Shown here: positions 32,171 to 44,408 of the stretch, piece by piece
Numbering within the stretch: position 1 is the first letter of the stretch
Layout of the letters: the number at the start of each line of letters is the position of its first letter
Assembly: GCA_028023455.1 (NCBI GenBank)
Contig: JAQFVV010000023.1
Span: forward strand, 124,001 to 188,000
Length of the DNA: 64,000 bases
Origin: Epiperipatus broadwayi
Lineage: Eukaryota; Onychophora; Udeonychophora; Euonychophora; Peripatidae
Reading direction: 5' to 3'
Notes under the pieces: model-generated
What the model was told of the DNA's origin: nothing
Databases searched by the model: none
What the model saw: only the letters and a program-made list of their open reading frames with translations
Translations under genes and position numbers: made by a program

Positions 32171-34330
32171 CATAAGTATCCAAATTATGCTTGCCATAGC
32201 TGTAACATAAAAGAATAAAAATGCTATAAACAAACAGCTTTGCATAATGGTTGATAAAGAATATGTGGTAAATTTTAGGGAGGTTATTTTTCTAATTGCG
32301 TTTGCTGAGAACAATAAAAGAAGTAATCAAAAAAGCAAGAAATTGTATTCATCAATATTACCAACATCACTTAGAAGTAAAACTCATGAAAAATCATGGC
32401 TGACATAAGTATTATAAATTCTCTATTATTTAGCTCTTAATATTCAATTTCCCATGTATCCTCTTTTTTCTGCTGCAAAAAATTAAACATATTTTAATCA
32501 ATTATTAAACTAAGATTTGAGATTGTTTATTAGATTAAAAGTTTAATAAACTTAAACAGCAGCTCTTGTTTTTTGAAATTTCAGAGAAAACTTAATTAGA
32601 TATGAATTCACTTGTACAAATCAAAATATCTTGGGAAAAATAGAAAGAATAGTAATAATCCAATGATTTAATCACTCAGGAAATCCATGACATTTATGCA
32701 TTAAAAATGGCACAGGTAAATTTCAATTTAATTAAACTTTAGCTCTCAAATCCTCTAGTCTTTAATTATGATAATCTTCACAGAATGACAGAATAAAGAT
32801 GTGTGACTTACAGCCTAAACACATCCATTTTTAAATTTTATTTCAAAAACTTCATTCTAATTGGAATGCTAAGCAACTTATTTTTTCAATGCAAAAAATA
32901 TTGCTTTCTGTCACCAATTTTTTAAATCATCATAAACAACTCTCACCAATAAAAAATAAAAGACTCAAATATTTGTTTGTTTAATATATAAGCAACAAAC
33001 TCAATATGCTTCTTTAAACTATATAAGGCTATCTGATCCCTAGTAAGTAGGATTTAAACTTAAATTAAAGTGCATACTATTATGAGCTAATTAATAATAT
33101 CTTAAAAAATTCACTAATACATTGTCAACTGTATTACAACGCTAAAACAAAAATAGAAACAATATGTTACTATCATTCTTTCCTGAAACTAATCATAATT
33201 TTGGTGATTCTTAATAATCATTTGTTAATTCAGTACCAGCCTTTAAATATTTCAACATTTGCAATTACTTAAATATAACAAATTATACATTTATTGTATT
33301 CTATTGTGAAAAAAATTTTTTTTTGTATTCACTCAAGCTATTACTATATTACTTAACTACACAATTTAAATTCATTTATGCTTATTTACTTATCATTTTT
33401 ATATAAATAACATTTGACACTACAATAAATAGCCAAAAACAAAAAAGCTGTGTTATCATAAATTTTATAGTTTACAATATTAATATGTTTCTGCAAAAGA
33501 AATCTCATAAACTTTCATCCCAAGCAGCAGTCTCCATATATCTATTGCTTTTGGTTATGAGGCATTTTGTATATATCAAAAACTATGGATAATAGCAAAT
33601 CCTATATAAGTCTTAAAACATATATACACACAGTACAATTTTTAAAATGTACACAATAGGACCAACAAAAACATTTTTTTTAAAAAAGCAGAATAATGCA
33701 GTACAGTAATAAACCAAAAAAAAACAATCCTTTGACTAACAGTGCACATGACAAGACATCAACCGAGATAATTCATGATAGTGTTCACACAGATAGCATG
33801 TACATGAAATTCAAACTTACAAATTTCTAATATTTTTTCATTTATTTAATATTTTTTCTAATTCTAGATGGTCAACCTATGGACATTTAGCATTAAACAA
33901 ATGAATATAAAAACTATTCATGATTTCTTTTTTTAGTCAATTATTTAAAAATTATTAATTTGATACTGAAATAAATGAAACTAAACAATTTTTATATAAC
34001 TGAAATATAATTGATAAATTATAATTTTACAAAATGTAATAAGAATAAATCACAGAAATATTGCAGGTAATTTCTATAGACACAATCAAAAAAAAAAAAT
34101 GAATCAAAAAACAAATTTGAGAACAGTTCATATCCAAGGCTAAAACAAACAAATAAAAATAAGAAAACAGTACTTAAATAACCAATAGCAGAATCAATGT
34201 TTCCTTGGCATGTTTCTTTAGAAACAATACCTGGTGATAGTTTTCCATCTTGTTTCCTCTTTAACTAAGAATAGCTAAGTAAGCATTTACCAAAACGTAG
34301 TAGCAATGATTAGATTATACGGATATATGT
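32171..34330. other. AT-rich stretch
   Basis: No gene, RNA or repeat recognised on either strand beyond A/T homopolymers. Confidence 0.3.
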
Positions 34331-34344
34331 ATAGACTTAAAATG

Positions 34345-35734
34345 ACAATATCACATGATCACCATTCTTTATGCTTACACAAGCTGTTTTTCACAGAGGC
34401 GAAATTCTCCATACAGCGGCGCCACTCAGTGCAAGCCAGAATAATCAATGGATGCAGGAAGGTTTGTGCATAAAATCTTTATCTAGTGTCTACTCATCCA
34501 ATATTCCCAGACTAGTTTCTAACTTGTGACTTTCATCAGTAAGGGAGCTTTGAATTTTAGGATCTAAGGCAACCCTCCAGCAACCACCGTTTACCTTTTT
34601 ATCTAACTATAAAGCTTTAATTCCAAAATGAAAAACCAATGTTTTCAAGCTAAGCACATTAGCTTGTACAGTTGTTTAGATCTGAACTCACTTCAGCATT
34701 CATACTTTTTGGTGTCTTTGGTTCTTTAATAACCAAAGTCATCATGATCCTATTGGGCAGGATTGGTATTAAACCATCAAACATCACATGATCACTATTC
34801 TTTATGCACACCCAAGTTGTTTCTCAGAAATACTCTCAATAAAGTAGTGCCAGTCAGTGCAAGCCAGAGTTATTAAATATATGGATGCAGGAAGGCTTGT
34901 GCATAAAATCCTTATCTAGTGCCTACTCATCTAACATTCCCAGACTAGTTCCTAGCTTGTGGCTTTCATCAGTGAGTTCAGATCTAAACAATAATAGAAA
35001 ATAATGAGCGTAGCTTGAAAAATATTATTGTGTTTTCATTTTGGACTCAAAGCTTTATAGTTAGCTAAAAAGATAAAAAGGTGGCTGCTGGAGCATTGCA
35101 TTAGATCCCAAGATCTAGGTGCATTGCTCTCAGATCCAAAGCTCCTCACTGATCAAAGCCACAAGCTAGAAACTAGTCTGGGGATATTGGATGAGTAGGC
35201 ACTAGATAAAGAACTTATGCACAAACCTTCCTGCATCCATTGATTACTCTGGTTCACACTGAGTGGTGCTACTCTATAGAGAATTTAGCCTTTGTGAAAA
35301 ACAGCTTGTGTAAGCATAAAGAATGGTGATCAGGTGATGTTTGATGGTTTAATGTCAATCCTGTCCAATAGGATTATGGTGACTATGATTATTAAAGAAC
35401 CAAAGACATAAAAAGTATGGATGCTGAACTGAGTTCAGATCTATACCAATTACACAAGTTAATGAGCTTAGCTTGAAAACCTTATTGTGTTTTCATTTTG
35501 GACTCAAAGCTTTATAGTTAACTAAAAAAGTAAAAGGTGGCTTCTGGGGGGTCATATAAGATCCTAAGATCTAGGTGCAGTGCTCTCGGATTCAAGGCCC
35601 CAGACTTATGAAAGCAACAAACTAGAAACTAGTCTGGGGATATTGGTTGAGTAAGCACTAGGTAGGAATTTTATGCACAAACCTTCCTGCATCCAGAGTA
35701 GTACTACTGTATGAAGAATTTTGCCTCCGTAGAT
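34345..35734. mobile_element. Compound palindrome of family A copies
   Basis: An approximately 1.4-kb palindrome centred near 35057. Each arm contains two family A copies in the same orientation (minus at about 34349-34600 and 34765-34990; plus at about 35090-35350 and 35555-35730), separated by a segment not found in the other A copies (34677-34760 and 35350-35440, with ctttggttctttaataa and its complement). Possible target duplication ttaaaatg at 34337-34344 and 35735-35742. Cores are mutated: CTGATCA at 35144 and further decay at 35606. No open frame. Confidence 0.7.
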
Positions 35735-35744
35735 TTAAAATGTT

Positions 35745-36535
35745 AATGGGGTGTGATAGGATTACACATCTTCAAAACTTTCCCCGCAGCTTGCAGATGA
35801 GAGAGAATAAAAATATATGGAGATGATTTTGCAGTTAATGTAGTTATTTAGCAGATAATGTTACAAAACATTAAAAATGTTACAAGAATTATTAAGAAAA
35901 TAGGTCTAAAAATAAATGCTAAAAAACTAATTAATAGGTTTTCTTGGAGAAAAAAATGAAAACTGATAATTATGAATTAGAAAAAGATAACAACTACAAA
36001 TATCTTGGTCAGGTTATTAACACAGATAGAAGTTTAATAGATAACATTAATCATAGAATTAAACTTGGGCAGTATTTTTGGTGGAAATAATATTCAAAGC
36101 AAATATTGTCTATGTATTGAAAAATAAGTTTTTTAATATATATGCTTTAACAATTCTTATACATTAATCTGAGACTTGTGCACTTAAGAGAAGAGAAGTA
36201 AAAACTTCCGACCACACAATGAAGTATAGAAATATGCACTCTAAAAGTAACAAGAAGATATTGAAGGTAAAATACATGGATAAGAAAACCAACAGATAAT
36301 ACTGACATTACTGAAAGAATTAAAAAATTATAATGGAACTGGGCTGAATATATTGTTAAAAGAGATGATAAAAAGACAAATAAATCATAAACTGGATCCT
36401 AACAGATTTTAAAAGACCTAAAGAAAGATCATTTTTGATTATGGATTGATGAATTAAGGAAGTTCATTGAAGTGATGTGGAGAGAAAAAGTTACGGAACA
36501 GAGAAACTGGATTACATTTGAATAGAGCTTCATTT
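35745..36535 (+). pseudogene. RTE relict, RT palm to C-terminus
   Basis: Plus strand with many stops. Still legible: DFAVNV near 35830 (decayed FADDV), the GLKINAKK block near 35905, NNYKYLGQVINTD at about 35985-36027, and the C-terminal block corresponding to WNWAEYIVKRDD at about 36330-36370. The order matches the RTE at 24150-27440 in opposite orientation. It begins right after the compound family A palindrome. Confidence 0.75.
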
Positions 36536-36788
36536 TTCAATGGAAAGATAATAATTGAAAATAATAATGCTGAATGATTGAGTTATGTAAAAATAATCCT
36601 AAATATTAGTTAAATATCTCCACTTATCTGGAAAAATTTACAAAATTTTATCCAGATTCAAATCCCATGGGTTTATCAGAGATGAGCTAATAAAAGTATT
36701 TTTTAATAATTTTAATAAAAATAGAAATTCTTATTTAATTCTGTAAACACTTCTTCCTTCTCCCTCTTCCTTAATTTTACTTCTTCAT

Positions 36789-37020
36789 ATACAACAATAT
36801 ATCTTTTCAAATAATCACAACTTCTTACACATTTTAAGCAAAAATATTTATTATTATAATAACAGTTTTGACTGTTCCTCGCAGTCTTCTTCAGATCTCA
36901 TTCTAGAATAAGATCTGAAGAAGACTGAAAGGATTAGTCAAAACTGTTGTTATTATTATAATAAATATTTTCGCTTAAAATGTCTAGAAGTTGTGATTAT
37001 TTTGAAAAATATAAATTGTA
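36789..37020. mobile_element. Spacer-free foldback with hammerhead-like cores
   Basis: Palindrome centred on attctagaat (36900-36909). Arms extend to about 36789 and 37020 and share aatcacaacttct, ttttaagc and aataacagttttgac with their complements. Each arm, read outward, has CTGAAGA, a hairpin (GACTG/CAGTC in the left arm; GACT/AGTC in the right) and AAAAC in place of GAAAC. The layout is that of a Penelope-type hammerhead core with a lost first G. No coding sequence. Confidence 0.65.
36915..36944 (+). ncRNA. Hammerhead-like core relic
   Basis: Plus strand CTGAAGA, then AGACT, a nine-base loop, AGTC and AAAAC. The GAAA box is mutated, so it is probably inactive. Its mirror copy on the minus strand (about 36863-36894) has the longer stem GACTG/CAGTC. 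Confidence 0.35.
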
Positions 37021-38390
37021 ATAAATACATTATTTTATGAGACATCAAAACCATGTGACTTCAAGTCATATGACATTCCAAAAACTATTAGTCACAAAAA
37101 ATAAAATATAACATGTTCTTCTTGAGTTTAAAAACAAATTATGTTACAAAATAGCATGAAATTGCAAATAACCAAAGATGATGATTATGTTTAACAACTT
37201 GGTAATGTGCAGTAATGCAATTACTTCTTGTCATCACATTTACTTATCTCCTTTCTATTTCATTTCACAACAATCAACTTCACTATTTTTTTCCTATATT
37301 TGTTTGGATTTTTTTCTCTCATCCACTCTAGAAACTACAGCTTATCAACTCTTTTATTCCACAATTTTTTCTCTCATATATATAAATATCTACAAACTGA
37401 TGGTACATTGTAATATTAAATGCTCAACATTTCCTACCCTGCACTTCTTAGATTACATTACAAATTTAAATCTATTCTCCATTTCTTAGTATTGGGTGTT
37501 ATTTGTCTTTAAATTTCCTGCTCTCAGATAAAAATTTACTTCCTCTTCTGCTAACATAAATACCCTCTGCTACAATATTGTTCTTATTCTCATGTAACAG
37601 ATTAAAAACACAATATACACTGTAGCAATACATACTACTTCAATTACATGTTAGTCAAAAAAAAAATGTAATAAATAAAAAAATATATAAAAATAAATCA
37701 AAACCAAAAATATTAAAATTTATACATTTAATAAATTTTATATAGCAATAGCTATTTTTCTGTTCTGGAATGCTGGCCATGACTACACTTATTTGTTTCT
37801 TTGGCTTACATTCAAAATACATAATTTTGTTCTTTATCATCTTTTTCAAATTTGATATGTACAGTATTTTGCAAAATAAAATGTTTTCTATGCATAGAGC
37901 TAAAAGTTTTACAAAATTTAACAGAATTCACAAGATATCTTTCTTACACAATAAAATTATTGATTTAATAATGTCAGAAAAAAATCATTTAAAATCATTC
38001 TCATGTTGCACTAGAAACCTTGATATTTAAAGAGTTTAAACAATAATCAGAAATGAGTAATAAGTAGAGGGAACAAAATAGATTCTGAAGTCAATATAAA
38101 CTTAAAAACATCAAAACAAATAGAGAAGTTATTGTCTGCTAATAACATGCTAAAAAAGTTAGTGAAGAAAAGTATATCACCTAGAAGATATTTAAATGTG
38201 ATAAAAATCTGATATTTTGCTTATTTATGATGCTTATTTATTTTATTTAAAAAAATAAAAATACACTATAGTATTTTTTTTCTTTTTATGAGTGAATACA
38301 AACTGAGGGAATACACACTGTAAATATATAAAAATGTAAATATGCTCTCTCAGTTTACAATCAATAACTACATTATCATTTTTAATTAGA
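37021..38390. other. AT-rich stretch containing one copy of repeat C
   Basis: Apart from repeat C, no gene or repeat recognised. The open frames here are low-complexity. Confidence 0.3.
37838..38185. repeat. Repeat C, copy 1
   Basis: The block aaatttgatatgtaca, then gctaaaagttttacaaaatt, then aaacatcaaaacaaatagag, then tatcacctagaa, occurs in the same order at 61455-61655. Identity unknown; no motif in any frame. Dispersed repeat of unknown class. Confidence 0.5.
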
Positions 38391-38458
38391 GGGAAATTGA
38401 ACCCAGACTTTCAAACTCCCTTTAGTCATCCACTTCATCTTATACAACTGATATACAT

Positions 38459-38534
38459 AACCACATACATGTGAAAAATATAAATGATCTCCAATATATG
38501 TATTTCATGCTGAACCAGTGCTCATCAGTTGGTC
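38459..38534 (-). ncRNA. Hammerhead-like motif, family B3 left arm
   Basis: Minus strand has GACCAA, CTGATGA, a CTG/CAG stem, GAAAT, and the return strand ACATGT-A-TGTGGTT. Both boxes are intact, but outer stem II pairs (GCA against CAT) and part of stem III are mismatched. Probably a weakened copy. Confidence 0.45.
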
Positions 38535-39074
38535 CAGATCATCTTTTCTCACACAGATAGATAATCAGTGCTCGGTTTATATTAAGATAGCAAACATTCA
38601 AACTTTAATGGATAGGCTTCAATCTTCTCCAATCTCAAACTCTTCAGCCACCTATATTATTGAAAATCCGATGATGGAACAATCAAAGCCCTTGTTGATG
38701 CCAATATTATTGTCATGCGGATGTTGATTTTAAATCACTATGACCCCTCACACATAGGCCCTTAATATGTCCATTTAAAGTCACAGAAAAAGGATAGGCA
38801 GAACACGGTCGGAATATGTAATAATTAAATATGTGTATAGATCCTATATATGAAGGGTCAGATTGACTTTATGGTCAACATGGGTATGACACAACAAAAA
38901 TAGGCAAACAAGGGCTATGAACATACCATAAACAGATTTTCACTGATATGAATGGCTGAAGAATTGGAAAGTAGAGAATGCTGAAGCCTATCCATTAAAG
39001 TTTGAAGATTTGTTATCTTAATATATTCCGAGCACTGATTATATATGTGTGTGTGAGATGATGATCCAGACCAA

Positions 39075-39101
39075 CTGATGAGTGCTGGTTCAGCATGAAA
39101 T
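39075..39101 (+). ncRNA. Hammerhead-like core, family B3 right arm
   Basis: Plus strand: CTGATGA, perfect six-pair stem II GTGCTG/CAGCAT (with one G-U) around loop GTT, then GAAAT. This is the cleanest core in the window. Its stem III return strand downstream has changed (tttttgtggtacatgtg), so the full fold is less certain than at 12757. Confidence 0.5.
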
Positions 39102-39200
39102 ATGTGTATTGGAGATCATTTAACTTTTTGTGGTACATGTGTATTGGTTGTATAAGATGGACTGAATGATTAAAGTTTGAGTTCAGATCCCCTTTAATTA

Positions 39201-41530
39201 CATCTAGCTTAAAATATAAATATAGTACATGTATTTAATTATTATATTATCATTTTAAAAAATTTGTTTATAATCTTAATTTATATATATATATGCAGAC
39301 TGCACTCTTGGGAATATACTATGTTATATATAGTCATAGTGAAAAGTACTATAAACATGCAATTCAGAAAACAATGTGTATTCTATTGTAATAAACATGA
39401 ACTATTATATGTGATATGTTGTATGCAAGAATTTGGAACAAAGTATAGAGTAAATCATGATTCCACTGTTCAAATGCTCTTTTAATATATATTCTTTTTC
39501 ACTTATACAAACTTCCTTATTTCTATTATAAGTTTTATATAAATACATGTGACGTGTGTGATGTAAAATGGTTTCTCACTAGAAAAAATCAAAAATTTAT
39601 TTACATATTCCATACATACATAATACTTAATTGCTTAGTTATTTCATCTAAATTCAGAAACTCAACATTTGTACTTAACAGAAATCCATAAATAATAAGT
39701 AAAACTTTTGAACATTAATTCTTACAACTTGAAAATATTTCACATTTATAATAAACAGGTGATTAAAATGAAAATAAACATTTACGTTAGCAGCATTTTA
39801 AAAAACAACAACAGTATGTTTTTATTAGAAATATTCCAAACAATCAGCAGTAAAAGAAAAAAAATGATGATTAACAAAAAAGAAAAACACAATTGTATTT
39901 TACTAAAACGATATTCACAGCAAATAGAACCACTTAAGAAAAAAATATAAACCAATAAAAAAAAGAAACAATTCTATCAAGAAAAGTATCTAGAAATGAT
40001 GAATTAGTATCAATGATGATCAATTATAATTTCTTGGTTGTATTACTCAATTGTCCATTATCTCTACTTCCCTTCAGGCATAAAATTGAAAAGCATAGAT
40101 GTAAGAGTGCATCATTTAATAATTTAAATAAACAACTCCAATGGCTCAGAGTCATTATTATCCTTGGCAGATTCTCTTAAAGAAATAAGGCTATCAATAA
40201 TACCAGAAAAAAAAAAAAGGGGTAATGTGCAGCAGAATAAAAAGTTAAATATAAGTAGCTCCCTATAGAGGAGCAATGAAGAAGGCATACTCATAAAATT
40301 TACCAAGGAAAAAGTGGCAACGATTTCAGTGCTTTCCAAAATTGTTTTACCCGTAAGATATGAACAGTTACCACCAAATTTCCAACTGCTAGCTAAACTG
40401 GCTTAAGGTTGACTATTTAAAAAAAAATTTTTTTTAAACCCAACTACAATCTGAAATAAAAGTGTTTAGTCAGATTCAAACTTAGGTCACATAGATATCA
40501 TATATATATTACTACTGAACCATGGGGATCTTTTGTATGAATATGTGTGTATATATAATGCATCACATATACTGAATGCAAGTAGTAACAAAAAAAGGCA
40601 GATCAAACGAGATAATAATACAAAGATCTAGAAAAAAAAACTAAATATAATGCTTATGAATAAAATATAAGCACTACAAATAAAAGACATGATTAATGAT
40701 TCCATCATACGTAGGAATATTAACGTAATTTATACACCTACCCTTTGTGTTATTATAAAAAGACAAAGAGAAAGTAGTTTATTAGGTTACTTAAAACGTT
40801 AACAGATTTAATGACAACTGAAATCTGTTATAATGAAATATGTCAAATTTATTAATAAGAATAACAATAGCAATAGTTTATCAATCACCACCTACAAGCG
40901 AAATGTTTCTTCCCATAAATATCCTGCAGAGTGAAAACAAAAATTCATATAAAACTGTCACTCTTTTTGTTAATGATTTTCGTGTCAGTGAAAGATAATT
41001 AGTATATTCTTTACAATAATAGGTTTAATGTAAAATAACAATTAATGACATAAAAAAAATCCCTGCTAGACTACTATTAAAATAATAATAAAACACAAAA
41101 ATTATTAATAACATATTGACTTTTAGATTTAAAAATAAAGCAATCGACATTACAGAAATAACGCTGGGATAATCATCATCATCATCAATAATTTAATTTC
41201 ACCTTGTTAATGCAAATTATTATAGGCATTCAGTTTGTTCCATTGACTGAAAAAAATGTTAAAATGATAAATCCAATTAATAATAGAGTAAAAATGAAGA
41301 TAATACAGTATTTAAGAAGACAACTGCAGGAAGGTCTCTCCAATAATCCCTTTCACAAAAACATAAAAAGAAAGACAGTCTTATTAGGATTGCTATTTTT
41401 AAGGTGATGAGACTTTAAATAGTTTTCCTTTGCCATTTGCCTTTTAGTTAATATAACCAGACATCCACTTGTTGACTAATATTAGTAAACCTATTAATTC
41501 ATAGTATAAATCTAGTGCATCCCTCTCCTA
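39201..41530. other. AT-rich stretch
   Basis: No gene recognised. A SINE head is entered separately at 40463. Open frames here are low-complexity. Confidence 0.3.
40463..40525 (-). repeat. tRNA-like SINE head
   Basis: Minus strand carries catggttcagtagtaata (A-box-like) and, downstream, taagtttgaatctgac (B-box-like GTTTGAATC). The internal spacer is (TA)-rich. Not a tRNA gene. Confidence 0.35.
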
Positions 41531-41885
41531 TTAATATAAATGGATACTTTTTAATGGTCTGATATATGAAAGGTTAGATTAACATAATGTCTATGTGGGT
41601 ATGATTAAAATATCAAATCCACCAAGGGCTTTGAATGTTCCATCACTGGATCTTCAATGAAATCAACAGTTGAATTGGTAAAAGGGCGAGAAGATTGAAG
41701 TCTGTCCATTAAAATTTAAGGAATTGCTATCTTAATATAAGCCGAGCATTGATTGTATATATATGTGAGACTATGATCTGATCCAACTGATGAGTGCTGC
41801 TTCTGCATGAAATACATATATTGGGGATCATTTACCTTTTTCACATGTGCGTGGTTATGTGTATCAGTTGTTAGAAATGGAGTTA
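41531..41885 (+). repeat. Family B solo copy B4
   Basis: Single plus-oriented copy without an inverted partner. It holds the upstream segment shared with the B3 spacer (gatatatgaaaggttagatt), the block gtctgtccattaaaatttaa, ttaatataagccgagcattg, the hammerhead-like core and the ttttcacatgtgcgtgg return strand. It ends near agttaagagg. This gives the best view of the family in non-palindromic form. Confidence 0.75.
41787..41813 (+). ncRNA. Hammerhead-like core, family B4
   Basis: Plus strand: CTGATGA, stem GTGC/GCAT (one G-U), GAAAT. The return strand reads ACATGTG, which puts G at the cleavage position, a base not tolerated there. Predicted inactive. Confidence 0.45.
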
Positions 41886-43984
41886 AGAGGATAAATATAA
41901 ATTGAAAACTTAACTGCAAATACCTTTATTTACTATTGACTAATATTAGCAAAATAGCTGGATTGACTAAAAATCAATTGTCAAAACAAACTTGGCCTGT
42001 TTTGGAATTGATACCATACATAGTCATAATAGAAAAATGAAATACTTCTACATCATAAGATTTTTCTTTATAAATAATGAACTACAAAACAATAATTTAG
42101 TAGTTGGCTTGATCACATGATATTTAAATATTGGATGATTAACTTACCAAAATGAGACTACATCTTCATCTGAAAATAGATTCAACAACCATGTTAGCTC
42201 TTAAGTATGACATTACCACTATAGTAAAAAGCAAATATAACTAGAACTAGATAATGCTGCCAAATAGTAATGATAAAAGCATTATAAAAATCAACTACAG
42301 TAAATCAGAAATAATGATGATATAATAGTAAGCAACAATTCTAAAAATGTTGAAATGTCACTAAATAAACATCACAACAGTCTAAATTTAGAATATAGTT
42401 ATATAGGTGATGTTCATAAAAAAAGGCTAAATATATTTTTAAAAATGCCCATGGACCAATTTTTAAAAGTATTTGATAAAAGTATGCAGTATGTGTATAA
42501 ATCAAATTGAAATTTTCTTCCTCTGTGTAAAATTACTTGCTATTGCATCTGCATCCCACATGCTATGAACTGGTTGAGTCAGTAGTGTTTTTGGAGACTA
42601 GGCAATGAAAAATATTTTGCAGATCATTTGTTTTGTGATTTAGGTGTTAATTAATTCATCCAATATAAAATTTCAAAGACAGTAGAATAAAACAGAGGTA
42701 ATTGGTGGATACTTAATTGAAAGTTATTATTTTGGTACTACATCTGACATTTTATTTTTAAAAAACCTATATAGATAGCTTTGCCATATAAACAGGTTTA
42801 TTAATGTAATTGAAGTTGCTTAAAATATTATCAGCCTCTCTGATTGTTCTCTTAACATTTTTGTCATATGATGCCACAAGCATCTGCTCATATAAATTTT
42901 GCCAATGATAAATTTTTATCCAGAGATGACACACCCTACCAGAGAATAATCAACACCATTGTTATTCAATAAAATGATAACTACATCCATAATAGTCTAA
43001 GATAGCAAAGTTACCATGTACATACAAAAATTTAGTAACATTTTAATCAAACAAAAATTTTCAATTTTATTATTCAGCGCCATCCTTTCTTTTAATCTAA
43101 TCTCTTATAAATTTTGTATTGAAAAGAATAATAGAGAGATAAATCAGATAATAGCTAATTTGCAGTATTTATAGATACCACTATTTCTAAAAAATATCTA
43201 AACCGTAAACTATCCTGCCTAGATGTTGGCATGTGAAACCTGATCAAATTTTGTACTACAATATGATGGAGTTTCTGCATCAGCTCTATATTGTTCCTAA
43301 TGGATGGCATGAATTAGCAGATTAAAGTGCACATTTTGTTTACAATATTTATTTACAGTGTATATTATTTGCTCTACTATCCACTATATCTAGTCCTTTT
43401 CAATAATACATCTATAAAGCAAATGCTTTTCTATCATGCATTTAAGTATAATCAATTTAAAAATTAGAGTTTTCATACAAAATTATGATTGACAGCAAAA
43501 TATTTTTTAACAAAGAATAATGTAGTTATATAACAAATTGGAATAATAAGTTAAAATAATATATATTTATATGTCCAATTAGGTGTGTGCATATTCATTA
43601 CCACATTTCCTCAAAAAATAAAAAATAATATTTACTGTATCTTTATTTTTGTGATGAAAATGGATGATGATGAAATATTAGTCTATTGGCTTCCTGCTTT
43701 GATATTTTTTTAAATATTCTAATTGAAATGTAATATCAATTTCTAAAGCAATATGAGACCATCTAGAAAAATATTCTACTAGTTAATATCCTTCACTCAT
43801 CATAAATTTAAAGCTTTTTTTAGTTTTAAACAAAAAATCATTTCCTTATAATGGATAAAATTAGCATGTTTTAGAACACGAAATACTGTAACGACATAAA
43901 TTTTCTCTTTTCATTATTTTGTAAATAGGCAATTCATTATTTTTAAAAAACAGCAGACTTTGGCCTAAGAGTTTTTTCTTTTAA
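41886..43984. other. AT-rich stretch
   Basis: No gene, RNA or repeat recognised. Confidence 0.3.
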
Positions 43985-44115
43985 CATTGCTCTGTATGGT
44001 TGAATGCAGTCATAGGATGGTAGCATCTGGAGATCAGGGTCCATGAATCAAGACACAGTTTTGTCATTTCCAGTGCTCCAACTTCCTATGAACTCACAAG
44101 CAATAAAGCATTTGA
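43985..44115 (+). repeat. SINE-E copy
   Basis: Shares with 15418-15545 the blocks catctggagatcagggtc (B-box region), catttccagtgctccaac and gaactcacaagcaa in order. Tail is T-rich. A short open frame downstream (44155-44239, Gly/Phe-rich) is not recognised. Confidence 0.4.
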
Positions 44116-44352
44116 CTATTTATATTATTTTTTCACTTAGCATATTTAAAACAAATTGGCAACTTTGGTGGAAATTTTGAGGCATTTGGGCATTACAATG
44201 GTGCTCCTATCGCTTTCGGCTTTTCTTTGCTATTTTAGGGTATCTATAATGTTACTTTACTGCACATATTTCTTTTTGTTCAGAAATTATTTTTAGATTA
44301 TTAATTGAAAAAAAAAGATGTTACTATCTTACAGACATCGTACAAATATCAC

Positions 44353-44408
44353 TAAAATGCGAATCTCAAAGTAAACTGATAAAATGTGAATCTCAAAGCA
44401 AACTGATA
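44353..44408 (+). repeat. Two-unit 28-bp tandem repeat
   Basis: aaaatgcgaatctcaaag and aaaatgtgaatctcaaag start two 28-bp units differing at two positions. Confidence 0.6.

Larger units (their letters stand above)
38399..39192. mobile_element. Family B foldback element B3
   Basis: Arms about 38402-38655 (minus) and 38950-39190 (plus) around a unique spacer of about 295 bases. Both ends run into tttaatta, probably part of the element because the other copies end the same way. The right half of the spacer (atatatgaagggtcagatt to gatatgaatggctgaag) also occurs in the solo copy at 41531. Each arm carries a hammerhead-like core. No coding sequence. Confidence 0.75.

Noticed and set aside
37178-37489. 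103-codon frame on the plus strand
   Set aside because: Low-complexity Phe/Ser/Leu/Tyr-rich translation as expected from pyrimidine-biased AT-rich DNA; no motif.
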